Below are positions 8,644 to 16,489 of a DNA stretch of 51,287 nucleotides, piece by piece. The DNA is from Microcoleus sp. FACHB-61 (GTDB lineage: Bacteria > Cyanobacteriota > Cyanobacteriia > Cyanobacteriales > Microcoleaceae), in NCBI GenBank assembly GCA_014695295.1, contig JACJNY010000081.1:1-51287 (forward strand), read 5' to 3'. Both the position numbers and the translations under genes were made by a program. The notes beneath the pieces were generated by a model. The model searched no databases. It was given only the letters and a program-made list of their open reading frames with translations, and was not told where the DNA came from. Within the stretch, counting starts at the first letter, position 1; every line of letters begins with the position of its first letter.

Positions 8644-9471
8644 TTACCGATCGCCCTTTTGTTTAGCAATTAAAGCTTTAGCTTGCTGCCACAGAGATTC
8701 TAACTCTTCTGGGGCATAATCTGACAAAGGTCGATCGCACGCAGCCTCTACCTTCGCAAACCGCTGCACGAAGCGATCGTTTGTTCCTTGCAAAGCAGCC
8801 GACGGATCTAAATCGTACCAGCGAGCTAATTGAATCAACACAAACATAATATCTCCCAATTCTGACTGCTGCGCTGCCTTATCCTCGTGTTTGAGAGCGT
8901 GTTCAAATTCTGCCATTTCTTCGTGAAATTTATCCCAAACGCCGTCTACACTGTCCCAATCAAAACTCACTTCCGCAGCTTTTTGAGAGATTTTCATCCC
9001 GGCGGTGATCGGCGGCAAAGTGCTGGCATAACGGCTCATTTTTGAGGCTAAAGTTGGCGGCTTTTCCGCAGTTGTGCCTTTTTCTGCTGCTTTGATTTTT
9101 TCCCAGTTTTCGTTGACTTCATCCACGCTGTTGAGTTCGACATCGCCAAAGACGTGGGGATGTCGCCGAATTAGTTTTTCTGTAATGCCCGCAGCGATTT
9201 CGGCGAAGGTAAACTGATTGGATTCGCTGGCAATTTGAGCTTGTAGAATTACCTGTAACAGTAAGTCGCCCAATTCTTCGACGATCGCATCTTTATCTCC
9301 TTTGCGAATCGCATCGGCGGTTTCATAAGCTTCTTCGATTATGTGGGGAATGAGAGTTTGGGGAGTTTGGGCTAAATCCCAGGGACATCCGCCGTCTGGC
9401 GATCGCAATTTAGCTACAACTTCTATAAGTTCTTGGAGTGCTGTGAGCGATCGACTTTCAGAATTAGACAT
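8644..9471 (-). CDS. mazG: nucleoside triphosphate pyrophosphohydrolase MazG
   Basis: Hydrolyses (d)NTPs to monophosphate and pyrophosphate, a house-cleaning enzyme. It has two MazG domains. The first (about 10-110) holds CPWDLAQTPQTL, the metal-binding IIEEAYET (E46, E47, E50) and VEELGDLLLQ (E65, E66, D69). The second (about 175-250) holds FHEEMAEFEHAL and SELGDIMFVL. The length of 275 is normal for the two-domain form. Its 3' end is 70 bases from tnpB, and it ends beside the element's left end without being damaged. Confidence 0.95.
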   Translation of the reverse strand: MSNSESRSLTALQELIEVVAKLRSPDGGCPWDLAQTPQTLIPHIIEEAYETADAIRKGDKDAIVEELGDLLLQVILQAQIASESNQFTFAEIAAGITEKLIRRHPHVFGDVELNSVDEVNENWEKIKAAEKGTTAEKPPTLASKMSRYASTLPPITAGMKISQKAAEVSFDWDSVDGVWDKFHEEMAEFEHALKHEDKAAQQSELGDIMFVLIQLARWYDLDPSAALQGTNDRFVQRFAKVEAACDRPLSDYAPEELESLWQQAKALIAKQKGDR

Positions 9472-9542
9472 AATAATTTACCTTTTATATCAACCGCGCC
9501 CGACGGTTATGACGTTGTTAATGGCTCCAACCATTAATTTTA

Positions 9543-10172
9543 TTACTTCTTCCTTCTTCCTTCTTCCTTCTTCCTTCTTCCTTCTGCTATGGATTTGCTA
9601 GATGTGCGACTGGGAGCTTTGATTTTCCGCCTCTTAATTGTCTTAGGAGGCCGCAACCCGCTCAATCCTTTTTTTTTGAATCTTTTGTAAGCAGAGCCGC
9701 CCCAATCGCTCAGATAGTGGCTCATAGCGCCCAATTCTAGACCGATGTAAACGGCTAAAATTTCGATGTGGTGTTCCCAGATCGATCGCCCGTAACTCAG
9801 AACCGCTTCCTGCCAATTCCCGCCCAAGTTCCCGACTTTTTCGGCAATTGCCAATCCCAACACTCCGAAAACCGCGATCCAGATAGCGAGGTACAAGATT
9901 CGCAAAGCAGTGCCGATCAGTGGGCCGTGGGACAAAAAAGAGCGGTGGCGCAGGCTTTTTTGGTACGGGAGCCAAATCGGTTTGAACCATCCCCAGCGCT
10001 GATACTGGCAGGAGTAGATATCCAAGTCGGGGCCAAACATCAGCCCGCCGAATAAGAAACTGCCGGAAACGAGCAAAGTCAGGTTGCTGCTCTGAGTCTG
10101 GCCAAACGTGAGGGCTGCCACCAAGGGCAAACTCCACAGGGTTATTTGATCGTGCGTGCGGCCAGAGGGCAT
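9543..10172 (-). CDS. DUF2227-type (putative metal-binding) membrane protein
   Basis: A 209-residue protein with several hydrophobic helices. Conserved metal-type residues are H7-D8 in GRTHDQIT, FGPDLDI near 46-52, and HRSFLSHGP near 76-84, the pattern of the cyanobacterial DUF2227 family. The last dozen residues (EGRRKKEEGRRKK) are encoded by a run of CTTCCTT heptamers, so the C-terminal end is made of a microsatellite and may differ between strains. The ATG at 10172 is the first start. Its biochemical role is not known. Confidence 0.75.
   Translation of the reverse strand: MPSGRTHDQITLWSLPLVAALTFGQTQSSNLTLLVSGSFLFGGLMFGPDLDIYSCQYQRWGWFKPIWLPYQKSLRHRSFLSHGPLIGTALRILYLAIWIAVFGVLGLAIAEKVGNLGGNWQEAVLSYGRSIWEHHIEILAVYIGLELGAMSHYLSDWGGSAYKRFKKKGLSGLRPPKTIKRRKIKAPSRTSSKSIAEGRRKKEEGRRKK
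9546..9587. repeat. tandem heptamer (CTTCTTC)n
   Basis: About five to six copies of a 7-base unit. It overlaps the 3' end of the DUF2227-type gene, where each shift of the heptamer changes the reading frame of the tail. This matches the short tandem heptameric repeats typical of filamentous cyanobacteria. Confidence 0.85.
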
Positions 10173-10243
10173 TAAAAGTTTAGGATTTTTTTAGTTGATA
10201 TTTCTGGGATACTGTGATATGATAAATCCCTATAAGCGCAATT

Positions 10244-10315
10244 GGGCGATTAGCTCAGTGGTAGAGCGCCTGCTTTACACGCAGGATGCCGTAGGTTCAA
10301 ATCCTACATCGCCCA
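10244..10315 (+). tRNA. tRNA-Val (anticodon TAC)
   Basis: A 72-base cloverleaf: acceptor GGGCGAT pairs with ATCGCCC, D arm TAGCTCAGTGGTAGAGC, anticodon stem CCTGC/GCAGG with loop TTTACAC, and T arm GTAGGTTCAAATCCTAC. The discriminator is A and CCA is not encoded. Confidence 0.97.
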
Positions 10316-10350
10316 TCCCAAAAGTCAATTTCCGACTTATCTGCGGAGCT

Positions 10351-10509
10351 AGAAACCCCGTTTCTGCCTAGACGCTCCTTGCGGAAGTCAAAATATTTAT
10401 CGTAGAAACCGGGTTTCTCTGTGTAATTTATGCGCAGGGCCAGAAATCCGGTTTTTTTGTAGGTGTTTCGTTGCCAAGCTCAATATCGATCGCGAGAAAC
10501 CCGGTTTCT
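10351..10509. repeat. AGAAACCGGGTTTCT palindrome cluster
   Basis: Palindromes at 10351-10365 (one variant base), 10404-10418 and 10495-10509, with a degenerate copy near 10442. The same palindrome occurs at 32641-32655 and 32690-32704. The block fills the gap between tRNA-Val and the next gene; it is a dispersed REP-like family with no coding content. Confidence 0.85.
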
Positions 10510-10629
10510 TTGACAACGGTGTCTTAATTGGTCAGCAACTAAATTTAACATTTTGTGGCGAATGTCTCAAAAGTTGGCACCGAATGCTAGAAAATTAATT
10601 TATTGATTTTCTTTTTTAGAACCGTGTAT

Positions 10630-11013
10630 ATGAAGCCTAAAATAACTAGCCCGATCGCGTGGCAGCAAGCTGAACTGCTCATGCAGCCAGCGATGATCCG
10701 AGTGATCGACAACATCCGCAAACAATTAGAGGAGTCAGTCTGGACGGGCACTTATCAAGAAGTGCAAATTCCCATTCCGGGCTATCAACTACTTTTAGAG
10801 CTTCAAGGCGAGCAAAGATCCGTCGATATTTGGGAACTTTGCTATCGAGTATGCTTCGTCAACTACCAGCCCGCCCACACTCAAATCCAAAGCCAAGAAG
10901 TTGTAATTGATACTAGCTTGATTGACGATGACACTGGCGATGTAGATTGGGATCGCCTTGATGCCAAAGCCAGCCAATTAATTCAAGAAATATTCGCTAA
11001 TTTGGACAAATAG
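10630..11013 (+). CDS. conserved hypothetical protein
   Basis: 127 residues from the ATG at 10630 (KPKITSPIAWQQAELL); an upstream TTG at 10603 only adds a phenylalanine run. The core looks like a small alpha/beta soluble protein (GYQLLLELQGEQRSVDIWELCYRVCFV), ending in an acidic stretch (DDDTGDVDWDRLDAKA). No catalytic motif or signal is visible. It lies downstream of tRNA-Val and 105 bases before ygfZ, separated from it by a heptamer repeat. Function unknown. Confidence 0.6.
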   Translation: MKPKITSPIAWQQAELLMQPAMIRVIDNIRKQLEESVWTGTYQEVQIPIPGYQLLLELQGEQRSVDIWELCYRVCFVNYQPAHTQIQSQEVVIDTSLIDDDTGDVDWDRLDAKASQLIQEIFANLDK

Positions 11014-11060
11014 TCAGTTGTCAGTTGACAAGAAAGCAGTAGTTAACAGTCATCAGTCAT

Positions 11061-11110
11061 CAGTCAACAGTCAACAGTCAACAGTCAACAGTCAACAGTC
11101 AACAGTCAAC
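11061..11110. repeat. tandem heptamer (CAGTCAA)7
   Basis: Seven perfect copies, preceded by degenerate CAGTCAT units from about 11048. The array ends 8 bases before the ygfZ start codon, so it forms the whole proximal 5' untranslated region and leaves no room for a normal ribosome-binding site. Confidence 0.95.
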
Positions 11111-11118
11111 AAAATTTT

Positions 11119-12171
11119 ATGCTGATTCAGGAATTGCACGACATTCAAGCAGCGGCCGGTGCTACTTTTGCAGAGTTAACAACCAAAGAAATTGTGCCAG
11201 TCAGTTTTGGTAACGACGCAGAAGCGATCGCAGCAACTAAACAAGGTGTGGCTTTGTACGATCGCACTCACTGGGGACGCATTCAAATCTCAGACAGCGA
11301 TCGCCTGCGGTTCTTGCACAATCAAAGTACCAATAACTTCAATATACTCAAACCCGGTCAAGGTTGCGACACCGTTTTCGTGACTTCCACCGCCCGGACG
11401 ATCGACCTCGCCACCGCTTACGCTACAGAAGATGCCGTACTGCTGCTAGTTTCAGCCAACCGCCGCCGCCAACTGCTGGAATTGCTCGATCGCTATATTT
11501 TCCCAATGGATCGCGTTGAGTTAACAGATTTAACCGATACAACTGTTGCTTTCAGTTTGCTCGGGCCCGAAAGCACTCAACTACTAGAAAAAATCGGAGT
11601 TACCGAACTCGAAAATAAACCTTACGCTACTCACAAATTGATAAATTTTGCAGGTATGGACATCCGAGTTGCGGTTGGTAGCGGTTTAGCAACTCCCGGA
11701 TACACGTTAATGGCGCAAGCAAGCGATGCAGCCAACTTGTGGAAGGAATTAGTCAAAGCTGGGGCTGTACCGATGGGCGATCGAGTTTGGGAACAACTGC
11801 GAATCGAACAAGGACGCCCCGCACCCGATTTTGAACTCACAGACGATTACAACCCATTAGAAGCCCGTCTTTTACACACGATTACCTATGACAAAGGCTG
11901 CTACATCGGTCAAGAAACAATTGCCAGGTTGAACACCTACAAAGGAGTCAAACAGCAACTTTGGGGCGTGCAGTTGAGCGGTGCGGTTGAACCCGGAACA
12001 AACGTCACAATCGGAGAGGAAAAAGTCGGCAAACTCACCAGTTTTACGGAAACTGAATCCGGCTTTTTTGGTCTTGCTTACATCCGCACAAAAGCGGGCG
12101 GCGAAGGATTGAAAGTGCAAGTCGGATCTGTGCCAGGAGAAGTAGTAAATGTACCTTTCTTGAGTTCCTAG
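11119..12171 (+). CDS. ygfZ: YgfZ/GcvT-domain folate-binding protein
   Basis: A 350-residue tetrahydrofolate-dependent protein of the YgfZ family, needed for maintenance of some Fe-S enzymes. The aminomethyltransferase-like fold runs from FAELTTKEIVPVSFGNDAEA through the DRTHWGRIQISDSDRLRFLHNQ segment to the family signature KGCYIGQE at 259-266, with the key Cys261. The C-terminal barrel covers about 280-345. The ATG at 11119 follows directly after the CAGTCAA array, an unusual leader. It ends 170 bases before a small secreted-protein gene. Confidence 0.9.
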   Translation: MLIQELHDIQAAAGATFAELTTKEIVPVSFGNDAEAIAATKQGVALYDRTHWGRIQISDSDRLRFLHNQSTNNFNILKPGQGCDTVFVTSTARTIDLATAYATEDAVLLLVSANRRRQLLELLDRYIFPMDRVELTDLTDTTVAFSLLGPESTQLLEKIGVTELENKPYATHKLINFAGMDIRVAVGSGLATPGYTLMAQASDAANLWKELVKAGAVPMGDRVWEQLRIEQGRPAPDFELTDDYNPLEARLLHTITYDKGCYIGQETIARLNTYKGVKQQLWGVQLSGAVEPGTNVTIGEEKVGKLTSFTETESGFFGLAYIRTKAGGEGLKVQVGSVPGEVVNVPFLSS

Positions 12172-12342
12172 TTGCGATCGGTCGCCTGTTGGCGCCGCAG
12201 CGCCCCAAACTTTATTGTTGAGGTTGATTTGGGAAGGATGCTAACACAATAAATTGAGCCCAATTCCTATCTTTAGATAGATTTGCTAAGAAACAACAGC
12301 CATTATTCTGTATTACAGTAACAGAAGAAACAGAGTTTTTCA

Positions 12343-12720
12343 ATGAAAAAGTTTACATTGCGCTTAGTTAAAAATTGCCTGCGAGTAGGAATAATCTTTG
12401 CTGTAGGAATAGCGCTGATTTTTAGCTCCGAATTGGGATTCTCGGGCAACAAAATGCAAGCGATCGCTACACCTTTAACCCCAGAAGCTAAATCTTACGA
12501 AGTTGCCCTTCCCGATCGGCAGCCAACAAGCGATACAGAAAATGATGCCAAGGGTGTACTTGACAATATCCGAGAAAAGCTGAATCTCGACCAACCCATT
12601 GCCCCCAGTACCAAAAAATTTATAGAATCGGTAAAAGATAACGTGGGCGAAGCAGTTACGCCAGGACGGGAAGCAGTAGAAAAAGCGGCCGATCTAGGTA
12701 GCAGCGATCGAGCCAACTAA
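12343..12720 (+). CDS. small exported protein, unknown
   Basis: 125 residues. Positively charged start (KKFTLRLVKNCLR), then a hydrophobic stretch GIIFAVGIALIFSSELG at about 16-32 and IATP near 41-44, which reads as a signal peptide or single membrane anchor. The mature part is charged and helical (DNIREKLNLDQ, FIESVKDNVGEA, GREAVEKAADLG), resembling small stress-related or thylakoid-lumen helical proteins. No named family. It is followed by a likely terminator at 12756-12775. Confidence 0.6.
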   Translation: MKKFTLRLVKNCLRVGIIFAVGIALIFSSELGFSGNKMQAIATPLTPEAKSYEVALPDRQPTSDTENDAKGVLDNIREKLNLDQPIAPSTKKFIESVKDNVGEAVTPGREAVEKAADLGSSDRAN

Positions 12721-12755
12721 TTCTATCGCATCCTGTTTTCAAATATCATATTCTT

Positions 12756-12775
12756 AGTCCCGCTCTGGTGGGACT
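12756..12775 (+). terminator. rho-independent-type hairpin
   Basis: AGTCCCGC and GTGGGACT pair around a four-base loop (CTGG side), followed by TTGTTTGTTTA. It stands 35 bases after the exported-protein gene. Confidence 0.5.
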
Positions 12776-12860
12776 TTGTTTGTTTAGTAGCGATTTTAAG
12801 ATCCGAATCATCGAAGGGATAACGGACGGGATCTCCTGCCCACCCCACAAGAAAACTCAC

Positions 12861-12893
12861 TCTTTGTGGAACAGGCCCGAAAACCTGTTCTTG
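12861..12893 (+). repeat. inverted repeat flanking the FkbM gene, distal copy
   Basis: Reads TTTGTGGAACAGG, CCCGAAAA, CCTGTTC, and is itself partly palindromic. The reverse complement of 13848-13881 matches it with only a few differences, so the two copies bracket the FkbM gene. Confidence 0.7.
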
Positions 12894-12929
12894 ATAATGA
12901 TACAAGATATCAGATGGAAGCAACTTGAG

Positions 12930-13745
12930 TTAAATGATGACATAATCTTCGCCCCAAACAGCTTGGCTGACCTGTGGTTCCGGCTCTACTGGGTCGCTGT
13001 AATGAGTGTCAATGTGTTGGATGAAACTTTCCCGATAAGCTTTGAGATGCGAGTTAAGTGCTTCGATATCCTGCTCTCCTGTCGCGTAACCCCTCTCTTT
13101 TCGGAAGTGACCGGATTCCTTAACAAAAGCCATGTCCACTTGCCACAAAGCTGAATCAATCGGGCGATATGCCAAATCAACTATATCGTAAGCTGCGAAT
13201 CCTTGGGACTTCATAAAACTCATTACATCATACATCTGACCGAACAAAGTAACTTCTACAATTACATATTCAGTCTGCTGCAAAATCTCAGTTGCTCCCG
13301 CTAAAACATCTAACTCCTGTCCGTCTACATCAACTTTAATTAAATACGGGCCTGGCAAGTTTCTTTCCCTGCATATTCCATCCAGGGTAATTGCTGGTAT
13401 GTTCCTCAAATAAGGATTACTGCTGTCAGTAACGCGATTTTCAGAAAGTGAAGAATGCACCATACCGGGACTGACGTTGAGGGTGAAAACTCCCGATTCT
13501 TTGGTCGCTGCAGCAATAATGTATTCTGCACTTTTGAGCTTGCGGCAAATTTTGGCGAGATAAGGTTCATTTTCGACGATGGGTTCAATTAGCAAATGTC
13601 GCGAATCTGGGAAAGTTTCGTAAAGGTTAAAAGTTCCCAATGCCGCACCGACATCAATCACAGTTTTTGGTTCAAAACCTAATTTCTTAGCCAGGAGCAA
13701 GCTGCCTGACATCGAGTTTCTGAGAGTTCCTGTTTGTTGGTTCAC
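12930..13745 (-). CDS. FkbM-family SAM methyltransferase
   Basis: About 271 residues. SAM-binding motif I is TVIDVGAALGTFNLYE, followed by HLLIEPIVENEPYL and LIKVDVDGQELDVLAG, where FkbM proteins have the conserved KxDVEGxE-like loop. Members O-methylate sugars or small metabolites. The open frame extends to a TTG at 13877, but AGGAG lies 7 bases before the GTG at 13745, which fixes the start. The gene is bracketed by near-identical inverted repeats (12861-12893 and 13848-13881), as if carried as a cassette. The substrate cannot be inferred. Confidence 0.85.
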   Translation of the reverse strand: MNQQTGTLRNSMSGSLLLAKKLGFEPKTVIDVGAALGTFNLYETFPDSRHLLIEPIVENEPYLAKICRKLKSAEYIIAAATKESGVFTLNVSPGMVHSSLSENRVTDSSNPYLRNIPAITLDGICRERNLPGPYLIKVDVDGQELDVLAGATEILQQTEYVIVEVTLFGQMYDVMSFMKSQGFAAYDIVDLAYRPIDSALWQVDMAFVKESGHFRKERGYATGEQDIEALNSHLKAYRESFIQHIDTHYSDPVEPEPQVSQAVWGEDYVII

Positions 13746-13847
13746 AATTTTTCTCCTGATTTTTTGAAGGTAGATAAACGTCAAATTTGTGGGAGGTTGT
13801 GTTGGTTCCTCAATCTCAAATATTCCACTATTCTCTACATTTTTTCT

Positions 13848-13881
13848 TAGTAACAGGCTTTTGGGTCTGTTCCACAAAAGA
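13848..13881 (-). repeat. inverted repeat flanking the FkbM gene, proximal copy
   Basis: Opposite-orientation partner of 12861-12893. A further related copy in plus orientation (TGGAACAGGCCGAAAAGCTT) follows at about 13894-13913. Confidence 0.7.
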
Positions 13882-13952
13882 ATTGATTTGTAATGGAACA
13901 GGCCGAAAAGCTTCTGAGATTGTTGCTAGATGTGAGTCAACTCAACCTGCTA

Positions 13953-14459
13953 CTATTTCGCCGACTTCTGCGCTTTGTTTTCCGGTTCGACAGATTGCAA
14001 AGCTTCGTCGAGAATTGCCCGCGCTTCTTCGGCTTTACTTCTAGCTTCTCGATAGCGGACGTTAGCTTGAGCAAAGTTTTTGAGAACCTTGAAACCATCT
14101 TTCAAACGACCAATTTCCTCGGCAGTCACAGCCTCATCTGTAAACAAAATGTCGATCGCCGCCCGGATTTTGAGTGCTTCTTCGCGGGATTCCATCACTT
14201 TCAATTTGAGACTTGCCAAATTGCTCAAAATCTGCACGGCTTCAGTAATCGCGTCCTCGCCTTCAGACGCAGCATCTTCGATATCCTTAACTTCAACAAA
14301 CTGCTTGGGCCCAAATCCCTCCACGAGTTCCGTAGGCAGCTTGCCCTCATCCATGAGTTCCATCAGCCGATCCATCGCTTCTTCGCGGGCTTTGGCTGAA
14401 TCTTTCCCTTTGACAGTTAAAATAATTTCGGGGCTTTGAGGAAGTGTATAGCGAACCAT
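13953..14459 (-). CDS. conserved hypothetical helical protein
   Basis: About 168 residues from the ATG at 14459 (VRYTLPQSPEIILTVKGKDS); the frame is open to a TTG at 14486. After a short beta segment the chain is mostly charged helix: AREEAMDRLMELMDEGKLP, then LASLKLKVMESREEALKIR and YREARSKAEEARAILDEAL, likely coiled coil. I have no characterised homologue to name. No membrane segment. It is divergent from the small membrane protein at 14597. Confidence 0.7.
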   Translation of the reverse strand: MVRYTLPQSPEIILTVKGKDSAKAREEAMDRLMELMDEGKLPTELVEGFGPKQFVEVKDIEDAASEGEDAITEAVQILSNLASLKLKVMESREEALKIRAAIDILFTDEAVTAEEIGRLKDGFKVLKNFAQANVRYREARSKAEEARAILDEALQSVEPENKAQKSAK

Positions 14460-14596
14460 ATTTTGACAGCCTGTGCGCGAAAACAATTGAATGATATTTT
14501 ATCTTTATTCGATCGCCAGTTGCAGCTATCAATCTGCTCCATTACCAACCGCTTGCCAAAACTTGACACATATACACTCAAAAGGAACCCTCGACA

Positions 14597-14839
14597 ATGA
14601 AAGATAAATTTCTTAACTTTCTCAACTTGCTTTTAGTAGCTGATGTGTTTTTCGTCTTTGCCAGTTTTGCGTGGTTTGCGATCGCAGTAGCGGGCCGATC
14701 GACTGGGGTGAATCTCGGTTTTGATTTGTGGTACAGTCTCTGGCAGCCCGTATTTAATCCCGCCCTCGGAATTCTTATGGGAGGTGCTATTCTCAGCGGT
14801 ATAATTAACCAAGTTTCTAAACGCCTCAATCCGAAGTAA
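14597..14839 (+). CDS. small two-helix membrane protein
   Basis: 80 residues with two predicted membrane helices, at about 7-32 (FLNLLLVADVFFVFASFAWF) and 52-70 (PALGILMGGAILSGI). AAAGGA lies about 11 bases before the ATG. The clean start, good codon use and compact size suggest a real conserved protein, but I cannot assign a role. Confidence 0.7.
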   Translation: MKDKFLNFLNLLLVADVFFVFASFAWFAIAVAGRSTGVNLGFDLWYSLWQPVFNPALGILMGGAILSGIINQVSKRLNPK

Positions 14840-15149
14840 AATTGATGTTTTGTTGGAGACGGTGATTGGCGATGCTACTTAGTTGGCGATCGAACTTGTG
14901 GAATGCGTCAGAGATGAGGCACTCAATTAGGTCGATGAAGCTTGAAAATACATAAGTAGTCAAAAACGAGTGAAACGCTCCCCACAGGAGCGATATCTTA
15001 TGAAAGCAATCACAAAAGTTATGATAGCTTTACATTCTGTTACAGAGTAAAGTTTATTTTCGCCTACCTATTTACCTCGAAAATAAGGATTGGGCGATCG
15101 GGATCTAAAAATATCAACTCATATTCGGAGTAACAAAAGTCGGGCAATT
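14840..15149. other. intergenic region upstream of pfkA with two hairpins
   Basis: 310 bases without a gene. One hairpin is at 14976-14992 (CGCTCC, loop CCACA, GGAGCG). A perfect 9-base inverted repeat TTATTTTCG...CGAAAATAA spans 15054-15086 around a 15-base loop, 64 bases before pfkA, and is a candidate operator. The pfkA promoter must lie here; no certain -10 is chosen. Confidence 0.5.
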
Positions 15150-16232
15150 ATGGGAGAACAAAAATGTATCGGTATTCTCACCAGCGGAGGTGACTGTGCA
15201 GGCTTAAACGCAGTTATTCGAGCCGTTGTCCACCGCGCAACGGGAACTTACAATTGGAAAGTGATGGGGATTCGTCAAGCCACCAACGGATTGATGAGCC
15301 GTCCCCCTGAAGCAATTCCCTTGGATATTGAGAAAGTAGACTCGTGGCTCACCATTGGCGGTACGATGCTAGGCACGACAAATAAGGGCGACCCTTTTGC
15401 TTTCCAGATGCCTGATGGGACTCTACGCGATCGGGCTGAGGACATTATCGAAGGCTATCATCAACTAGGTCTGGATGCCTTAATTGGCATTGGTGGCGAC
15501 GGCAGTCTCGCCATTCTCAGGAAGATTGCTCAACAAGGCAATTTAAATTTAGTTGCTATTCCTAAAACTATTGATAATGATGTCGGAATTACCGAGCGTT
15601 CCATCGGTTTTGATACGGCTGTCAATATTGCGACTGAAGCACTCGATCGCTTGCATTTTACTGCGGCAAGTCACAGTCGCGTCATGATTGTTGAAGTCAT
15701 GGGGCGCGACGCCGGACATATTGCGATCAGTGCCGGAATTTCTGGGGGAGCTGATATAATTCTGATTCCCGAAATCCCTTACAAAATTTCCAAAATCTGC
15801 GCCCAAATCCAAGAACGCCAAGACCGGGGAAAAAACTACTGTTTAATTATAGTAGCGGAGGCCGTTCGCACTGAAGAAGGCGAGTTAGTAATGCACACAA
15901 ATCGCTTAGGTCAAAGTCGATTAGGGGGAATTGGTCAGTATTTAGCTGATACAATTTCTGACTGCAGCGGTGCAGAAACTCGCGTCACCGTTTTGGGACA
16001 CATCCAACGCGGAGGAACTCCTTCACCGCTAGAAAGATTAATTGCTTCTGCTTTTGGCGTCGCAGCAGTTGATTTAATTGCCGAAGAGAAATACGACTGC
16101 ATGGTATCTTGGCAAAAGCGGGAAGTTGTGAGCGTTCCTCTGGAAGATGCGATCGCCAAATACAGACCTGTAGACTTCGATGGTACTCTGGTTAAAACGG
16201 CCCGCGGTTTGGGAATTTGTCTGGGAGACTAA
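15150..16232 (+). CDS. pfkA: 6-phosphofructokinase
   Basis: 360 residues from the ATG at 15150. It phosphorylates fructose 6-phosphate in glycolysis. The N-terminal ILTSGGDCAGLNAVIR loop and GGTMLGTTNKG are typical. The nucleotide-site motif is GGDGS at 115-119, where glycine indicates ATP rather than pyrophosphate use, while the active-site motif is PKTIDND at 138-144, with lysine as in the PPi-type and mixed (group III) enzymes rather than PGTIDND. EVMGRDAGHIA and HIQRGGTPS are also present. The frame is open upstream to 15090, but the leader has no family similarity. Confidence 0.93.
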   Translation: MGEQKCIGILTSGGDCAGLNAVIRAVVHRATGTYNWKVMGIRQATNGLMSRPPEAIPLDIEKVDSWLTIGGTMLGTTNKGDPFAFQMPDGTLRDRAEDIIEGYHQLGLDALIGIGGDGSLAILRKIAQQGNLNLVAIPKTIDNDVGITERSIGFDTAVNIATEALDRLHFTAASHSRVMIVEVMGRDAGHIAISAGISGGADIILIPEIPYKISKICAQIQERQDRGKNYCLIIVAEAVRTEEGELVMHTNRLGQSRLGGIGQYLADTISDCSGAETRVTVLGHIQRGGTPSPLERLIASAFGVAAVDLIAEEKYDCMVSWQKREVVSVPLEDAIAKYRPVDFDGTLVKTARGLGICLGD

Positions 16233-16265
16233 ACAATTACCCCTCCGATTTCTCAAAGATTAACA

Positions 16266-16333
16266 GTTTGTAGTAAGGATTCACTGCTTTATTTCTCAAC
16301 TAAACAGCAAAGACTAAAGTCCTTACTACAAAC
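16266..16333. repeat. MITE-like palindrome
   Basis: Perfect 14-base arms GTTTGTAGTAAGGA (16266-16279) and TCCTTACTACAAAC (16320-16333) around 40 bases. It lies just after pfkA. It is related to the element at 43543-43589 (GTAGTGAGGA arms). Confidence 0.8.
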
Positions 16334-16489
16334 ATTTTGCAATTCTGGAAAAGGTTTAGGGTGTAATCCGCCCAAAAGCCCGATCGCCCGCCTGCCAGTT
16401 TGGATGCCGCAGAGGTACGATGGAATATAGGGAGGGAGGCCAAGCCCGGTAAGGTTAAGCTTGGCGACAATACCCACAGGAAGGGAAAA

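Noticed and set aside
9643..10137. 164-residue minus-strand ORF overlapping the DUF2227-type gene
   Set aside because: It is an out-of-frame shadow; the other frame carries the conserved His/Asp motifs and membrane helices.
11048..11110. CRISPR array
   Set aside because: The units are 7 bases in direct contact with no spacers.
13746..13877. N-terminal extension of the first FkbM protein from TTG
   Set aside because: AGGAG 7 bases before the GTG at 13745 marks the real start, and the extension lies within a dispersed repeat.
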